This document shows positions 17,229-28,300 of a stretch of DNA of 46,394 nucleotides, piece by piece. The notes under the pieces are model-generated. The model was given only the letters and a program-made list of their open reading frames with translations. It was not told where the DNA came from and made no database searches. Origin of the DNA: an uncultured SAR86 cluster bacterium (GTDB taxonomy: Bacteria > Pseudomonadota > Gammaproteobacteria > Magnimaribacterales > D2472); the NCBI GenBank assembly GCA_902558375.1, contig CACEDQ010000009.1, positions 1 through 46,394 on the forward strand, in the 5' to 3' direction. Each line of letters begins with the position of its first letter. Position 1 is the stretch's first letter. A program made the position numbers and the translations under genes.

Positions 17229-18701
17229 ATGAGTACTTCAACTGAAATTTTAGGACATCCAAAAGGATTATTTGTTTGCTTTGCTACTGAGATGTGGGAG
17301 CGTTTTTCATACTATGGGATGAGAGCACTTTTAATTTTGTATCTCACAAAACATTGGGAATTTTCTGATGCACAAAGTTACATAATTTATGGGGCATATA
17401 CATCATTGGTTTATATCATGCCTGTTTTTGGTGGAATGCTAGCTGACAGAATCCTTGGCTCGAGAAAAGCTGTGACCTTTGGAGCAATTCTTTTAGTTCT
17501 TGGCCATACTGGAATGGCATTTGAAAGCAGTTTACAAATATTTTATCTATCTTTGGCTTTAATAATCTCTGGCGTAGGCTTCTTGAAACCTAATATATCA
17601 ACTATGGTTGGTGCCTTATATGAGGAAGGTGATCCAAGAAGAGATCCTGGCTTTACAATTTTTTATATGGGTATAAATATAGGAGCTTTTACCGCAACTT
17701 TATTATGCGGATATCTAGGAGAAGAGATTGGTTGGTCGTATGGATTTGGAGCAGCTGGTATCGGCATGTTAATAGGTTTAATTATTTTTATATGGGGACA
17801 AGCTTATCTTGAAGGACATGCAGAACCAACCTCAGATCTTTATCTTGAAAAAAAATACAACATAACATATGAGAACTGGGCATACATAAGTGGAGTCATA
17901 ATGGTCATTAGTTCATGGTTTTTAATACAGAATCAAGAATTAGTTGGTAATCTCCTTGGTGGATTTGGTGCAATATGTATAGCTTTTTGGTTGGGTTATT
18001 CTCTAATGAAATGTACTCCAGAAGAAAGGGATAGGCTTATAGTTGTTGGAATATTAATATTGTTTTCTTTAATTTTCTGGGCTTTATTTGAGCAAGCAGG
18101 CTCATCATTGAATATATTAACTGATAGAGGTGTTGATAGAACAATTATGGGATGGGAAGTTCCAGCTTCTATGTTCCAGTCTCTTAATGCATTCTTTATA
18201 TTTACTCTTGCACCATTATTTGCATTCATGTGGCTTGCACTAGCGAAAAGAAATATTGAACCCTCTACTCCATTAAAATTTGCTATTGGCATTATGTTTG
18301 TTGGAATTGGGTTCTTGGTTTTAGTATTTGGCATGAAAACCTCATCTAGTATTCAAACAGGTGTTTTTTGGATAATGATGATTTATTTGCTTCATACCAT
18401 AGGAGAGCTGTGTTTATCTCCGGTTGGCTTGTCATCTGTGACAAAGCTTTCACCAAAAAGAATTGTTGGAATGATGATGGGAATGTGGTTTTTTGCATCC
18501 GCAGCTGGAAACTTTGTAGCTGGACTTATTGCTAGGGCTACAGCCAGCGAAGAAATTGGTGGTGGTAGTGTTTTTAATGATATTCAAAAAACAGCATTCA
18601 TGGATGTATACACAAATGTTGGCTTAATAGCTTTAGTTTTTGGTATTGTTTTGGCACTTGCATCTCCTTTGATGAAAAAAGGAATGCATGGCATTAACTA
18701 A
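17229..18701 (+). CDS. Proton-dependent oligopeptide transporter (POT/PTR family)
   Basis: A 490-residue major-facilitator protein importing di- and tripeptides with protons. The POT hallmark ExxERFxYYG is at residues 21-30 (Glu21, Glu24, Arg25). The second family motif follows: FGGMLADRILGSRKAV, and later FYMGINIGAF. Twelve to fourteen hydrophobic helices can be seen. The GELCLSPVGLSSVTKLSP segment near residue 400 is also typical. The ATG lies 40 bases from the start of the RDD gene on the other strand. Its end overlaps the stop of dapE by four bases. Peptide scavenging fits a heterotrophic marine lifestyle. Confidence 0.93.
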   Translation: MSTSTEILGHPKGLFVCFATEMWERFSYYGMRALLILYLTKHWEFSDAQSYIIYGAYTSLVYIMPVFGGMLADRILGSRKAVTFGAILLVLGHTGMAFESSLQIFYLSLALIISGVGFLKPNISTMVGALYEEGDPRRDPGFTIFYMGINIGAFTATLLCGYLGEEIGWSYGFGAAGIGMLIGLIIFIWGQAYLEGHAEPTSDLYLEKKYNITYENWAYISGVIMVISSWFLIQNQELVGNLLGGFGAICIAFWLGYSLMKCTPEERDRLIVVGILILFSLIFWALFEQAGSSLNILTDRGVDRTIMGWEVPASMFQSLNAFFIFTLAPLFAFMWLALAKRNIEPSTPLKFAIGIMFVGIGFLVLVFGMKTSSSIQTGVFWIMMIYLLHTIGELCLSPVGLSSVTKLSPKRIVGMMMGMWFFASAAGNFVAGLIARATASEEIGGGSVFNDIQKTAFMDVYTNVGLIALVFGIVLALASPLMKKGMHGIN

Positions 18702-19828
18702 TTAAATTTTTTATTTAAATTAGTAAGTATGTCTGTATAAATTTTTTGCAGAAGTTCAATTTCTGAAATTTTTACATGCTCATCAATTTGATGAATCGTT
18801 TCATTCAATGGACCTAATTCAACTATTTCAGTTCCCATCTTAGCTATAAATCTTCCATCTGATGTTCCACCTTTTGCATTTAAATCAGGCGAATAACCAG
18901 TAATATTTTCTATAGATTCGACTACAACATCTTTTAAGTTGTCTTCTTTTGTCAGGTATGGAAGACCACTTAGCTTCCATTCAATTTCATATTCAACGTT
19001 AAGTTCTTTAAGTATAGATTCAAATTCACTCATAAGTTTTTCGTGAGTAGACTCAGTTGAGTACCTAAAGTTAAACAACATATCCAGTTCTCCTGGAACT
19101 ATGTTTTTAGCACCAGTGCCAGAATGAATATTAGAAATTTGAAAACTTGTAGGTTGGAAAATAGCATTACCGTTATCCCAAACTGTATTTTTTAATCTAA
19201 CAATCACATCACTTGCAGAAAATATTGGGTTCACTACATTCTCTGGATAAGCAATATGACCTTGTTTACCAATAATTTTTAGTGAGCCACCAAGAGATCC
19301 TCTTCTGCCAATTCTAATACTGTCCCCGATTTTTTTATATGATGTAGGCTCACCGACAAGACATAAATCAATTTTTTCATCTTTTTCAATCATGTCATCA
19401 ACAATTTTGTCTATAAAGCCATCTTCAGCATCTCCTTCCTCATTTGAAGTAAGCAATACTGCTATTCTGTAATTTAAGTCCGGCTTAGAATCCATAAATT
19501 CTTCAAGTGATTCTATAAAAGCTGCTATTGAAGCTTTCATGTCAGCAGTTCCTCTACCATACATTACATCACCCTCAATATGACCTGAGAAGGGGGGATA
19601 AGTCCATTGGTTTTCTGGACCGGTTGGAACTACATCCGTATGACCAAGGAAGCAGAAAATTTTACCTTTGTCTCCATAAGTAGCATATAAATTTTCAACA
19701 TTTAGATAATCAATTCTTTCACATTTAAAATTAAGCTTATTTAATCTCTCTTCAATTAGATCAAAACACCCTTCGTCCCTAGGTGAGATGGATTGAATTT
19801 GTATGAGTTTTTGCAGGAATTCAATCAT
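18698..19828 (-). CDS. dapE: Succinyl-diaminopimelate desuccinylase
   Basis: DapE removes succinate from N-succinyl-LL-diaminopimelate in the succinylase branch of lysine and peptidoglycan synthesis. The M20 dizinc site is complete: His63 and Asp65 in LGHTDVVP, Asp96 in GRGTADMKAS, Glu130-Glu131 in TSNEEGDA, Glu158 in LVGEPT, and a late His in the NETIHQIDEH segment. The GGTSDGRF motif near residue 315 is present. At 376 residues it has the family length. The start overlaps the dapD end by eight bases, so the two steps of the pathway are translated together. Confidence 0.96.
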   Translation of the reverse strand: MIEFLQKLIQIQSISPRDEGCFDLIEERLNKLNFKCERIDYLNVENLYATYGDKGKIFCFLGHTDVVPTGPENQWTYPPFSGHIEGDVMYGRGTADMKASIAAFIESLEEFMDSKPDLNYRIAVLLTSNEEGDAEDGFIDKIVDDMIEKDEKIDLCLVGEPTSYKKIGDSIRIGRRGSLGGSLKIIGKQGHIAYPENVVNPIFSASDVIVRLKNTVWDNGNAIFQPTSFQISNIHSGTGAKNIVPGELDMLFNFRYSTESTHEKLMSEFESILKELNVEYEIEWKLSGLPYLTKEDNLKDVVVESIENITGYSPDLNAKGGTSDGRFIAKMGTEIVELGPLNETIHQIDEHVKISEIELLQKIYTDILTNLNKKFN

Positions 19829-20735
19829 TTTTATGTAGTTCAGAGTTTAAATTAATGGACTTTTGATTTACTTTGGCGATCACCTTACCATTCTGTGAGT
19901 TTCTTAAAAAGACTAAGTTGGAGCGATTTGATAATTCAGAACCTTTTAAAACCCCATCTACATCTCCATTTTCTTTATATACTTCAATTTTTGTTCCAGC
20001 AGTAATATACAAACCAGCTTCAATCATACAGTTATCTCCAAGGGGTATACCCACGCCAGCATTAGCTCCAATTAAGCAGTTTTCTCCTATAGATATTTTT
20101 ATATTATTACCACCTGAAAGAGTTCCCATAGTACTGCAGCCACCTCCAAGATCAGAATTATCTCCAACAACAACTCCGGCAGATATTCTTCCTTCTATCA
20201 TAGCTGTACCCAGTGTTCCTGCATTAAAGTTGACAAAACCTTCATGCATGATTGTAGTCCCTGGGCTTAAATAGGCTCCTAGTCTTACTCTTGAAGCATC
20301 AGCTATTCTCACATTTTTTGGGATAATGTAATCAACTAGTTGAGGAAATTTATCCAGTGATCTTATAAATAAATCACTTTTACTTTGTTTTGAATTTAAT
20401 AACTCTTGATCAATCTCATCAATAGAAATTGGGCCTTTATTTGTCCAAGCTACATTTGGCAATGCATTAAAAAGACCATCAAGATTAATTGAATTAGGAA
20501 GAACAAATCTATATGAAATTAAGTGTAATTTAAGATATGCACTTACAACATCTTTTATTGGCTCATCAAGATCTTTTTGAGTCCAATGTATTTCAACAAC
20601 TTCTTTTTTTAAGTTATCAGTTCTTATATCCTGAATATCAGTTTTTTGATCGTTAAATTCAATAATAGGAAAATATGCATCAAGCGTTTCACCGCTAGAC
20701 GATATTGTTATTAAGCCTATTGCTTTGATATTCAT
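19821..20735 (-). CDS. dapD: Tetrahydrodipicolinate N-succinyltransferase
   Basis: DapD adds succinyl from succinyl-CoA to tetrahydrodipicolinate, one of the steps before DapE. The C-terminal half is a left-handed beta-helix of hexapeptide repeats. It contains MHEGFVNFNAGTLG, MIEGRISAGVVVGDNSDLGGG, the glycine-rich GTLSGGN segment and IGANAGVGIPLGDNC. The N-terminal half is the mixed domain of the longer DapD group found in Pseudomonas and Actinobacteria rather than the 274-residue E. coli type. It is preceded by glnD at 29 bases and overlaps dapE. The order map-glnD-dapD-dapE is a known gammaproteobacterial arrangement. Confidence 0.93.
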   Translation of the reverse strand: MNIKAIGLITISSSGETLDAYFPIIEFNDQKTDIQDIRTDNLKKEVVEIHWTQKDLDEPIKDVVSAYLKLHLISYRFVLPNSINLDGLFNALPNVAWTNKGPISIDEIDQELLNSKQSKSDLFIRSLDKFPQLVDYIIPKNVRIADASRVRLGAYLSPGTTIMHEGFVNFNAGTLGTAMIEGRISAGVVVGDNSDLGGGCSTMGTLSGGNNIKISIGENCLIGANAGVGIPLGDNCMIEAGLYITAGTKIEVYKENGDVDGVLKGSELSNRSNLVFLRNSQNGKVIAKVNQKSINLNSELHKND

Positions 20736-20764
20736 GTCGATATTATAGGGACGAATTAAGTTAT

Positions 20765-23281
20765 TTACATAGTTTCTTTGAGACTATCACTTATTTTTTT
20801 AATTTTTTTACTTGAAACAGATGAAAGTGTCATATCTTCAATCTCAAAAGTATCCTCAACCCTGTCACCTAGGGTATTAATTCTCGCAGAATATATTGAA
20901 GTACCATGTTCATGGAGTGTTTTGGCAATTTTCACCAACAAACCAGGACTATCTGCAGTTTCAATAGTTAGTAAATTTCTTTTTTTATCTTTTTGTTCAA
21001 CATTTGAAATTTTAAAAGGTTTCCCAAAAGATTCATTTTTCTTTTTCTTGAAGACTAATTTTTTTGATTGACCTTCTAGATTATTAAAATTACTAGATAT
21101 TTTTGATTTAATATCTTGAACCTCAATATTGGTTAAAGGTCTATTGTGAAATGAATACTTTGCAATAAAAGTATTTGCAGCAATAGCTTTGTTGGTGCTG
21201 GTAGCGATATTCGCATCAATTATTTCAAGACCAGATAACTGGAAAACTTGAACTAGTTTTAAAAAGAGCCCATCAAAATTTTCTGTCTTAATAAAAATTT
21301 CCAACAAGTTATCAAAACATTTTCTAGCACCAATAACTGTTTTATTTATTTCACTATTAATGACTAAACTACATTGCCATTTTAATTTATCAAGATTATT
21401 TTTTGTAAAGAAGGAATCATCAAAGATTCCAAGATAGTTTTTAATTTTTTCTTTATCTTTTTCTTCTTTAAATGATCTTATGCAATTCTTTTTTCTATCC
21501 TCAGTAATCTCTTTAATGGTTTGAACTGGTTCTTTATTTATTTTTGACCTTGTCAGTATAAAAAGATCTTTGAGTAGCCCGTGCTTCCAGCCATTCCAAA
21601 GGGCAGGGTTGGTAGCCCTTATGTCATTAACAGTTAAAAGATATAAATAATCTAGTTTTTCAGTTGTTCCAGCAAGATTTGCAAACTCTTCTATTGTATC
21701 CATATCAGAAATATCTTTTTTCTGAGAAATTGATGACATTTCAAGATGATGAAGAACTAACCAAGAAATAAGGTCAGCATCAGCTTTTGATAAACCAATT
21801 TTTTTTGCAAAGTTATAACTTGTTTTTGCCCCAATTTTAGAGTGATCTCCTCCTTTGCCTTTACCTAGATCATGAAAGAGACCAGCTAAATAAAGAATTT
21901 CTATCTTTGGAAGCCTATTTATTAATTCATGCTCTAACTTAAACTCATCTTTATAGTGAATTTTCATTTGGCGCATATTTCTTACGACCTTAAATGTATG
22001 CTCATCCACCGTATAAACATGAAATAAATCAAATTGCATTTGACCAACAACTTCATTAAATTCATCTACGTATTTCTGAATTATTCCAATAGCTTTCATG
22101 GATTTTAAGATCGAAGAAAGATTATATTTTGACCTAAAAATTTCTAAAAATTGGTTTGCATAAATTTGGTCCTCTTTGAACTTCTTATTAATAAGTTTTA
22201 GATTATTTTTTAGAAGAGATACCGTATTGGTATCAATCGCATTAATTTTTTTGTTTGATCCTATAAAGTTATAAATTCCAAAAATTAAGTCCTTTCTATT
22301 TGAAAGATTAATTTTTGGATTAATACCAATTTTGTCTCCTTTGATATAGTAATCGCCAATATTTTTTTTAAGGCTAAAAGTATTCTGTTCCTCAAACTTG
22401 TTAAATACTTGCTGATTAAAGTTAGTTAGATTTGATGCGTTTTCATAGAATTTTTGCATCATTTTTTCTACAGACCTTTTTCTAGTTCCTTCATTTATAT
22501 TAGCCTTGAGAGCAATTTCTAGTTGAAGTTCAAAAGTTAACCTATTTCTTGAGGATAAAGCGTTTGTTATATATCTCAGAGTTTTAACAAAATTATAAGA
22601 ATCAATAATTTCATCAATATTATCTCCAAATTCTTTTGAGCTTTTGATCTCTTTAATATTTTCTATATCAAAACAGTGTTGAAGAATCCATAAAGCTGTT
22701 TGAAAATCTCTTAAGCAACCAGGTGATTCTTTTAAATCTGGCTCTAAGTTATATGCCGTAGAGTAAAAGGATTTATATCTATCTTTTTGCTCTAATAATT
22801 TTACTTTGTAGAATTTTCTTTTTGACCATATTTTTTGCAGTGTAGAGGTAATTTCTTTGTCGATAGCATTGTTGGTAATTAATGCTCTTCGAGTTAAATA
22901 TGAAGTAAATTCTTTTGGATCATCCCTGGTAATTTTTTTTATATCTTTTAAGGTTCTGACGGAATGGCCAACCTGAAATCCTAAATCCCAAAGTTTAGCT
23001 ATAAATTTTTCTAAATTTTCAATTTTTTTTGCTTTCTTGTTTTTATGGATTATTGAAATATCTATATCTGATGACGGATAAAGTTCCTTTCTACCAAATC
23101 CACCATTTGCATAAATAGCAAAATCTTTATCAAGCTCATATTGCTTGAAGTAGTTAAGGATTTTCTCTTCTATTCGAGATGTATTTTCCGCCAAGTAGTT
23201 ATTTGTTGAGCTTGGGTTTTGATATATTTTTGGAAAATTTTTTAAAAACTCATCATTTAAATCTGATTTATTTTTAATCAT
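20765..23281 (-). CDS. glnD: Bifunctional uridylyltransferase / uridylyl-removing enzyme GlnD
   Basis: GlnD senses glutamine and adds or removes UMP on PII proteins, setting the nitrogen response. About 838 residues. The nucleotidyltransferase active site is GGFGRKELYPSSDIDIS with Asp72 and Asp74. The HD phosphohydrolase domain has HVYTVDEHT and the HD pair at 470-471 in GLFHDLGKGKGGDHS. Two ACT domains follow; the last reads LLTIETADSPGLLVKIAKTL. An upstream in-frame ATG at 23350 would run deep into map, so the start is put at 23281, where ATGA overlaps the map stop. The sequence is lysine-rich and diverged, but all catalytic motifs are intact. No PII gene is in the window. Confidence 0.94.
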   Translation of the reverse strand: MIKNKSDLNDEFLKNFPKIYQNPSSTNNYLAENTSRIEEKILNYFKQYELDKDFAIYANGGFGRKELYPSSDIDISIIHKNKKAKKIENLEKFIAKLWDLGFQVGHSVRTLKDIKKITRDDPKEFTSYLTRRALITNNAIDKEITSTLQKIWSKRKFYKVKLLEQKDRYKSFYSTAYNLEPDLKESPGCLRDFQTALWILQHCFDIENIKEIKSSKEFGDNIDEIIDSYNFVKTLRYITNALSSRNRLTFELQLEIALKANINEGTRKRSVEKMMQKFYENASNLTNFNQQVFNKFEEQNTFSLKKNIGDYYIKGDKIGINPKINLSNRKDLIFGIYNFIGSNKKINAIDTNTVSLLKNNLKLINKKFKEDQIYANQFLEIFRSKYNLSSILKSMKAIGIIQKYVDEFNEVVGQMQFDLFHVYTVDEHTFKVVRNMRQMKIHYKDEFKLEHELINRLPKIEILYLAGLFHDLGKGKGGDHSKIGAKTSYNFAKKIGLSKADADLISWLVLHHLEMSSISQKKDISDMDTIEEFANLAGTTEKLDYLYLLTVNDIRATNPALWNGWKHGLLKDLFILTRSKINKEPVQTIKEITEDRKKNCIRSFKEEKDKEKIKNYLGIFDDSFFTKNNLDKLKWQCSLVINSEINKTVIGARKCFDNLLEIFIKTENFDGLFLKLVQVFQLSGLEIIDANIATSTNKAIAANTFIAKYSFHNRPLTNIEVQDIKSKISSNFNNLEGQSKKLVFKKKKNESFGKPFKISNVEQKDKKRNLLTIETADSPGLLVKIAKTLHEHGTSIYSARINTLGDRVEDTFEIEDMTLSSVSSKKIKKISDSLKETM

Positions 23282-24048
23282 AAAGATTCTTCTTTTCTTT
23301 TTGTAAGAACCTCCACTCCACTTGATGTAACTGCAAGTGTATGCTCCCATTGAGCAGAATTTCTTCCATCTTTGGTTTCAACAGTCCATCCATCTTGTAA
23401 GGTTTTGCAGTGTTTAGATCCTTGGTTAATCATTGGCTCGATTGTGAAACACATGCCTTCTTGAATTTGAATGCCTCTTCCAGGCTTTCCGTAATGAAGT
23501 ATCTGCGGTTCCTCATGATAGACGTTTCCTATTCCATGACCACAATATTCCTCAACAACACTATAGTAGTTAGATTCAGCATGCTGTTGTATAGCATGCC
23601 CAATATCACCAAGATATGCCCCTGGCTTAACCACTTCAATAGCCTTATAAAGACATTCTTGGGTAATTTTAACCAATCTTTCATTATGTGGTTGACACTT
23701 TCCGACAAGATACATTTTTGATGTGTCTCCATGCCATCCATCTTTAATAACAGTAACATCAATATTTAAGATGTCCCCATTCTTTAAAATTCTATTTTTA
23801 TCAGGAATACCATGGCATATCACTTGATTAATGCTTGAACAAATGGTTTTTTCAAAACCGCGGTAACCAACATTTGCAGGAATTGCTTTTTGGACATTAA
23901 CAATATGCTCATAGCAAATAGTATCCAACTCTTCAGTAGATACACCAGGAACAACGAAAGGTTCTATCATTTCTAATACTTCTGCTGCCAGCTTTCCAGC
24001 AACTCTCATTTTTTCAATTTCTTTTTCAGTTTTAATAGAAATTTTCAT
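23278..24048 (-). CDS. map: Type I methionine aminopeptidase
   Basis: Removes the initiator methionine from nascent proteins. The 256-residue protein shows the five metal ligands in order: two Asp in NIDVTVIKDGWHGDTSKMY, His in EYCGHGIGNVYHEEPQ, Glu in CFTIEPMI, and Glu in SAQWEHTLAVT. An ATG four codons earlier (24060) is possible. The one at 24048 is chosen because it aligns the MKISIKT start with the usual MAP N-terminus. In many Gammaproteobacteria map faces rpsB-tsf; here the divergent neighbour is carA instead, 155 bases away. Confidence 0.96.
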   Translation of the reverse strand: MKISIKTEKEIEKMRVAGKLAAEVLEMIEPFVVPGVSTEELDTICYEHIVNVQKAIPANVGYRGFEKTICSSINQVICHGIPDKNRILKNGDILNIDVTVIKDGWHGDTSKMYLVGKCQPHNERLVKITQECLYKAIEVVKPGAYLGDIGHAIQQHAESNYYSVVEEYCGHGIGNVYHEEPQILHYGKPGRGIQIQEGMCFTIEPMINQGSKHCKTLQDGWTVETKDGRNSAQWEHTLAVTSSGVEVLTKRKEESL

Positions 24049-24073
24049 ATTTTTTCTCATTTAGTATAGACAG

Positions 24074-24100
24074 TTGACTACTAAATCTATAAAGTACAAT
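24074..24100 (+). promoter_or_regulatory. Possible carAB promoter and leader
   Basis: TTGACT (24074-24079) and TACAAT (24095-24100) are good hexamers but only 15 bases apart, which is short. If used, it gives a leader of about 95 bases before the carA GTG at 24203. The leader (24105-24203) also forms a 32-codon reading frame ending in a TAG that shares its G with the carA start. No terminator-like hairpin that would suggest attenuation is visible in this stretch. Confidence 0.35.
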
Positions 24101-24202
24101 TTTAATGCCAGCACGATATTTTAGCTCATTAAAAACCAAAATTTCTTTAAATAGTTACCCATTAATTTTCTCTAATTTCAAGCCCGAATGGAGGAATTTT
24201 TA

Positions 24203-25324
24203 GTGTCTTTTCCAGCCATTTTAGCACTTGAAGATGGAAGTATATTCTATGGGGAAGGCTTTGGTGAAGAAAAAATTGATGTTGGTGAATTAGTTTTTAA
24301 TACCTCCATGACCGGTTATCAGGAAATTATTACCGATCCTTCTTACAAAAAACAAATTATTACCTTTACTCACCCTCATATTGGCAATACTGGTATTAAT
24401 GATGAAGATAATGAATCATCTGCAATTCATGCTTCTGGGCTCGTTATCAATAAGCATTGTGCAAAGCCGAGCAACTGGAGATCTAATAAAACATTAGATG
24501 AATTTTTACGCGAGCAAGAGGTAATTGCAATTTCAGAAATTAATACTAGAAAATTAACATCAATATTGCGAGACAAAGGGTCCCTGAACAGTTGTATTGC
24601 ACCTCTTTCAAAATTAACATCAGAAGAAGCGGTGTTAAAGGCTAAAGATTTTTCAGGGTTAAAAGGGATGGATTTAGCTAAGGTAGTTTCTGTAAAAGAG
24701 CAATATGTTTGGAATGAGGGTGTATGGCCAGCTAATAATTTAGCTACAAAAAATTATCCAGTCGTTGCGTTTGATTTTGGTATAAAAAACAATATTTTAA
24801 GGCTTTTATCAGATCATGTAGGGGAAATTACTGTAGTAAATGCAGAGACGTCTTTTGAGGAGATAATGGAGCTCTCGCCAAAAGGAATTTTCCTATCAAA
24901 TGGGCCTGGAGATCCTGAGCCATGCACTTATGCTATTGATAATATTAGAAAATTCCTTGAGATTAATCTTCCAATTTTTGGTATATGCCTTGGTCATCAA
25001 CTTTTAGCACTCGCTGGAGGAGCATCAACATATAAGATGAAATTTGGTCATCATGGAGCTAATCATCCTGTGCAAGATTTAAAAACAAAAGAAGTTTTTA
25101 TTACAAGTCAAAATCATGGTTTTGCAGTGGATGAAAAGACTTTACCTGCAAATATAAGTGCTTCTCATGTATCTCTATTTGATCAATCATTACAAGGTAT
25201 TGAGTTCACTGATAAACCAGCATTTAGTTTTCAGGGTCATCCTGAAGCAAGTCCAGGCCCACAAGAAATACAAACTTTATTTAAAAAGTTTCAATCTATG
25301 GTAGAAGAATATGCCAAGACGTAA
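24203..25324 (+). CDS. carA: Carbamoyl phosphate synthase small subunit
   Basis: Glutaminase subunit that feeds ammonia to CarB for arginine and pyrimidine synthesis. The class I amidotransferase domain has the nucleophile Cys262 in FGICLGHQ, and His346 and Glu348 in [10 protein letters not shown]. The N-terminal domain opens with [11 protein letters not shown] and [18 protein letters not shown]. An in-frame ATG exists at 24188, but a GGAGG (24190-24194) lies eight bases before a GTG at 24203. Starting there also aligns the N-terminus with E. coli CarA residue for residue, so GTG is chosen (373 residues). carB overlaps the end by 14 bases. Confidence 0.96.
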   Translation: MSFPAILALEDGSIFYGEGFGEEKIDVGELVFNTSMTGYQEIITDPSYKKQIITFTHPHIGNTGINDEDNESSAIHASGLVINKHCAKPSNWRSNKTLDEFLREQEVIAISEINTRKLTSILRDKGSLNSCIAPLSKLTSEEAVLKAKDFSGLKGMDLAKVVSVKEQYVWNEGVWPANNLATKNYPVVAFDFGIKNNILRLLSDHVGEITVVNAETSFEEIMELSPKGIFLSNGPGDPEPCTYAIDNIRKFLEINLPIFGICLGHQLLALAGGASTYKMKFGHHGANHPVQDLKTKEVFITSQNHGFAVDEKTLPANISASHVSLFDQSLQGIEFTDKPAFSFQGHPEASPGPQEIQTLFKKFQSMVEEYAKT

Positions 25325-28300
25325 AGATATAAAATCAATTTTAATAATTGGTGCAGGCCCTATCATCATTGGTCAAGCATGTGAATTTGATTACTCTGGA
25401 GCTCAGGCTTGTAAGGCATTAAAAGAAGAGGGTTTTAGAGTAATTTTGGTTAATTCTAATCCGGCAACTATTATGACGGATCCTTTAATGGCAGATGCAA
25501 CTTATATTGAACCAATTCACTGGGAGTCGGTTGAAAAGATAATTGAAAAAGAAAAACCGGATGCAATTTTGCCAACAATGGGCGGTCAGACAGCTCTAAA
25601 TACCGCTTTATCTTTAGACAAACACGGAGTTCTTAAGAAGCATGGAGTAATCTTAATAGGAGCTAACAGAGAAGCTATTGATAAAGCAGAAGACAGACAG
25701 CTCTTTGATGAGACAATGCAGGCAATTGGAATTGAGACTCCAAGCTCAGGTATTGCTCATTCAATGGAAGATGCAATGGAAGTCCAAAAAAGAATTGGTT
25801 TTCCATGCATTATTAGACCTTCATTTACTATGGGTGGAACTGGTGGGGGAATTGCTTATAACATTGATGAGTTTGAAGCTATTTGTAAAAAGGGGCTTGA
25901 GTTATCACCTACGAATGAGCTTTTAATTGATGAATCTCTAATTGGTTGGAAAGAGTTTGAAATGGAGGTTGTTCGAGACTGCAAAGACAATTGTATTATT
26001 GTGTGCTCAATCGAAAATCTTGATCCAATGGGAGTTCATACAGGAGACTCAATTACTATAGCCCCAGCACAAACCTTAACTGATAAAGAATATCAAATAA
26101 TGAGAAATGCTTCATTTAAGATTCTTAGAGAAATAGGCGTAGATACTGGTGGCTCAAATGTTCAATTTGCAATCAATCCAGACAATGGAAAAATGGTTGT
26201 CATAGAAATGAATCCAAGAGTAAGCCGGTCATCTGCTCTTGCTTCAAAAGCTACAGGTTTTCCAATTGCTAAAGTAGCTGCATTGCTTTCTGTTGGATAC
26301 ACGCTTGATGAATTAAAAAATGATATTACAGGAGGACTTACACCTGCATCATTTGAGCCTAGCATTGATTATATCGTTACTAAAATTCCTAAATTTGCTT
26401 TTGAAAAATTCCCACAGGCTGAACCAAAGCTTACAACCCAAATGAAATCTGTTGGAGAAGTGATGGCAATTGGGTCTAATTTTCAAGAATCACTTCAAAA
26501 GGCTTTAGAAAGCATGGAAGAAGACTTAAATGGCCTTAATTCCATAGTTGAAAAATCATATGAAGAATGTAAGGAAGAAATTCTTTATCAATTAACATTT
26601 CCTGGCCCTAAAAGATTATTTTATGTTTGTGATGCGATAAGAGCAGGATGGGGACTTGAAAAAATTTATGAGCTTACAAAAATCGATTATTGGTTTCTTG
26701 ATCAACTTGAAGAAATCTTAAATATTGAGAAATCTTTACAAACTAAAAAATTATCTGATCTTGATCATGATGCAATATATTCATTAAAGAAAAAAGGCTT
26801 TACTGACTCAAGAATCGCTGAATTAATTAATATTAAAGAATCCGACTTTAGAGACTTTAGGAAAGAGCTTAATATTCTACCTGTTTTCAGAAGAGTAGAT
26901 ACCTGTGCTGCAGAATTTGCAACCTCCACATGTTACATGTACTCAACCTATGCAGATCAATGCGAAAGCAATCCAACAAAAAATAAAAAAATTCTTGTTT
27001 TAGGAAGCGGGCCAAACAGAATAGGACAAGGAATTGAATTTGATTATTGTTGTGTTCATGCATCACTTGCTATGCAAGAAGAAGGCTATGAATCTATTAT
27101 GGTTAATTGTAATCCTGAAACTGTCTCTACAGATTATGATGTTTCAAATAGATTATATTTTGAGCCAATAACAGCTGAAAAGATTCTAGACATTATTGAT
27201 AATGAGAAGCCTGAGGGAGTTATTATTCAATTCGGTGGACAAACCCCGTTAAAGTTAGCAGATGTTTTATCCGAGAGGGGTGTAAAAATTCTTGGAACAG
27301 ATGTGGATGCAATTGATAGGTCTGAAGACAGAGAAAGGTTTCAAGAATTAATTCAAAAACTTGATTTAAAGCAGCCCGCAAATGCAACTGTAAAGAATAT
27401 ATCTGAAGCCATGATTGAAGCAGAAAAAATTGGGTTCCCGATAGTTGTAAGACCTTCTTATGTATTAGGTGGAAGAGCAATGCAGCTTGTTCATAACTTA
27501 AACGAATTAGAGCTATATCTAAATGAAGCTGTAGAAGTTTCAAATAGTAAGCCAATTTTATTAGATAGCTACTTAACAGATGCTGTTGAGGTTGATGTTG
27601 ACGTTGTTTCTGATGGAAAAGATATTAAAGTTGGTGGAATTTTGCAACACATTGAGCAGGCTGGTATTCATTCTGGTGATTCAGCATGCTCATTACCTCC
27701 CTATAGTTTGTCAGAAGAAATTCAAAAGGAAATTTCTGATCAATCCATCAAAATTGGTAAAGAATTAGATATTTTAGGTCTTATGAATATTCAATTCGCT
27801 GTAAAAGATGATGTTGTATATATTATTGAAGTAAACCCTAGGGCTTCAAGAACTGTTCCATTTATATCTAAAGCAATTGGTAGTTCACTTGTTAAAGTTG
27901 CTTCAAAAGCTATGATAGGAAATACTCTTGCCAATCAAAAATTCTCAAGCGCTTTACCTGATGATTTATATTTTGTTAAGGAAGCAGTCTTACCATTCGA
28001 TAAATTCCCTTTAGTTGATCCAATACTTGGTCCAGAAATGAAATCCACAGGAGAGGTAATGGGGATTGGGATTGATTTTGGTGAGGCGTATGCAAAAGCA
28101 CAAAAAGGCGCTAATAAAGTTTTACCAAGATCTGGAACTGTATTCATAAGTGTAAAAGATAGCGATAAAAAATATTTAAATGAACTTTTACCTCTCATAG
28201 AAAAGAATGGTTTTGAAATGGTTGCTACTGGAGGTACAGCCGCCTACATAAAAGGCTTAAATTATAAAGTTAAGAAAATTAACAAAGTATTAGAAGGAAG

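Noticed and set aside
23282-23350. An upstream ATG that would extend GlnD by 23 residues
   Set aside because: It would sit inside map, and the added residues are not like any GlnD. The ATGA overlap at 23281 is the normal coupled start.
24105-24203. A leader peptide gene before carA as an annotated CDS
   Set aside because: No ribosome site, and the nearest promoter hexamers would start RNA after its ATG. It is kept only as a finding on the junction.
27223-27555. A 110-codon frame antisense to carB
   Set aside because: Leucine/histidine-rich shadow of the conserved second ATP-grasp half.
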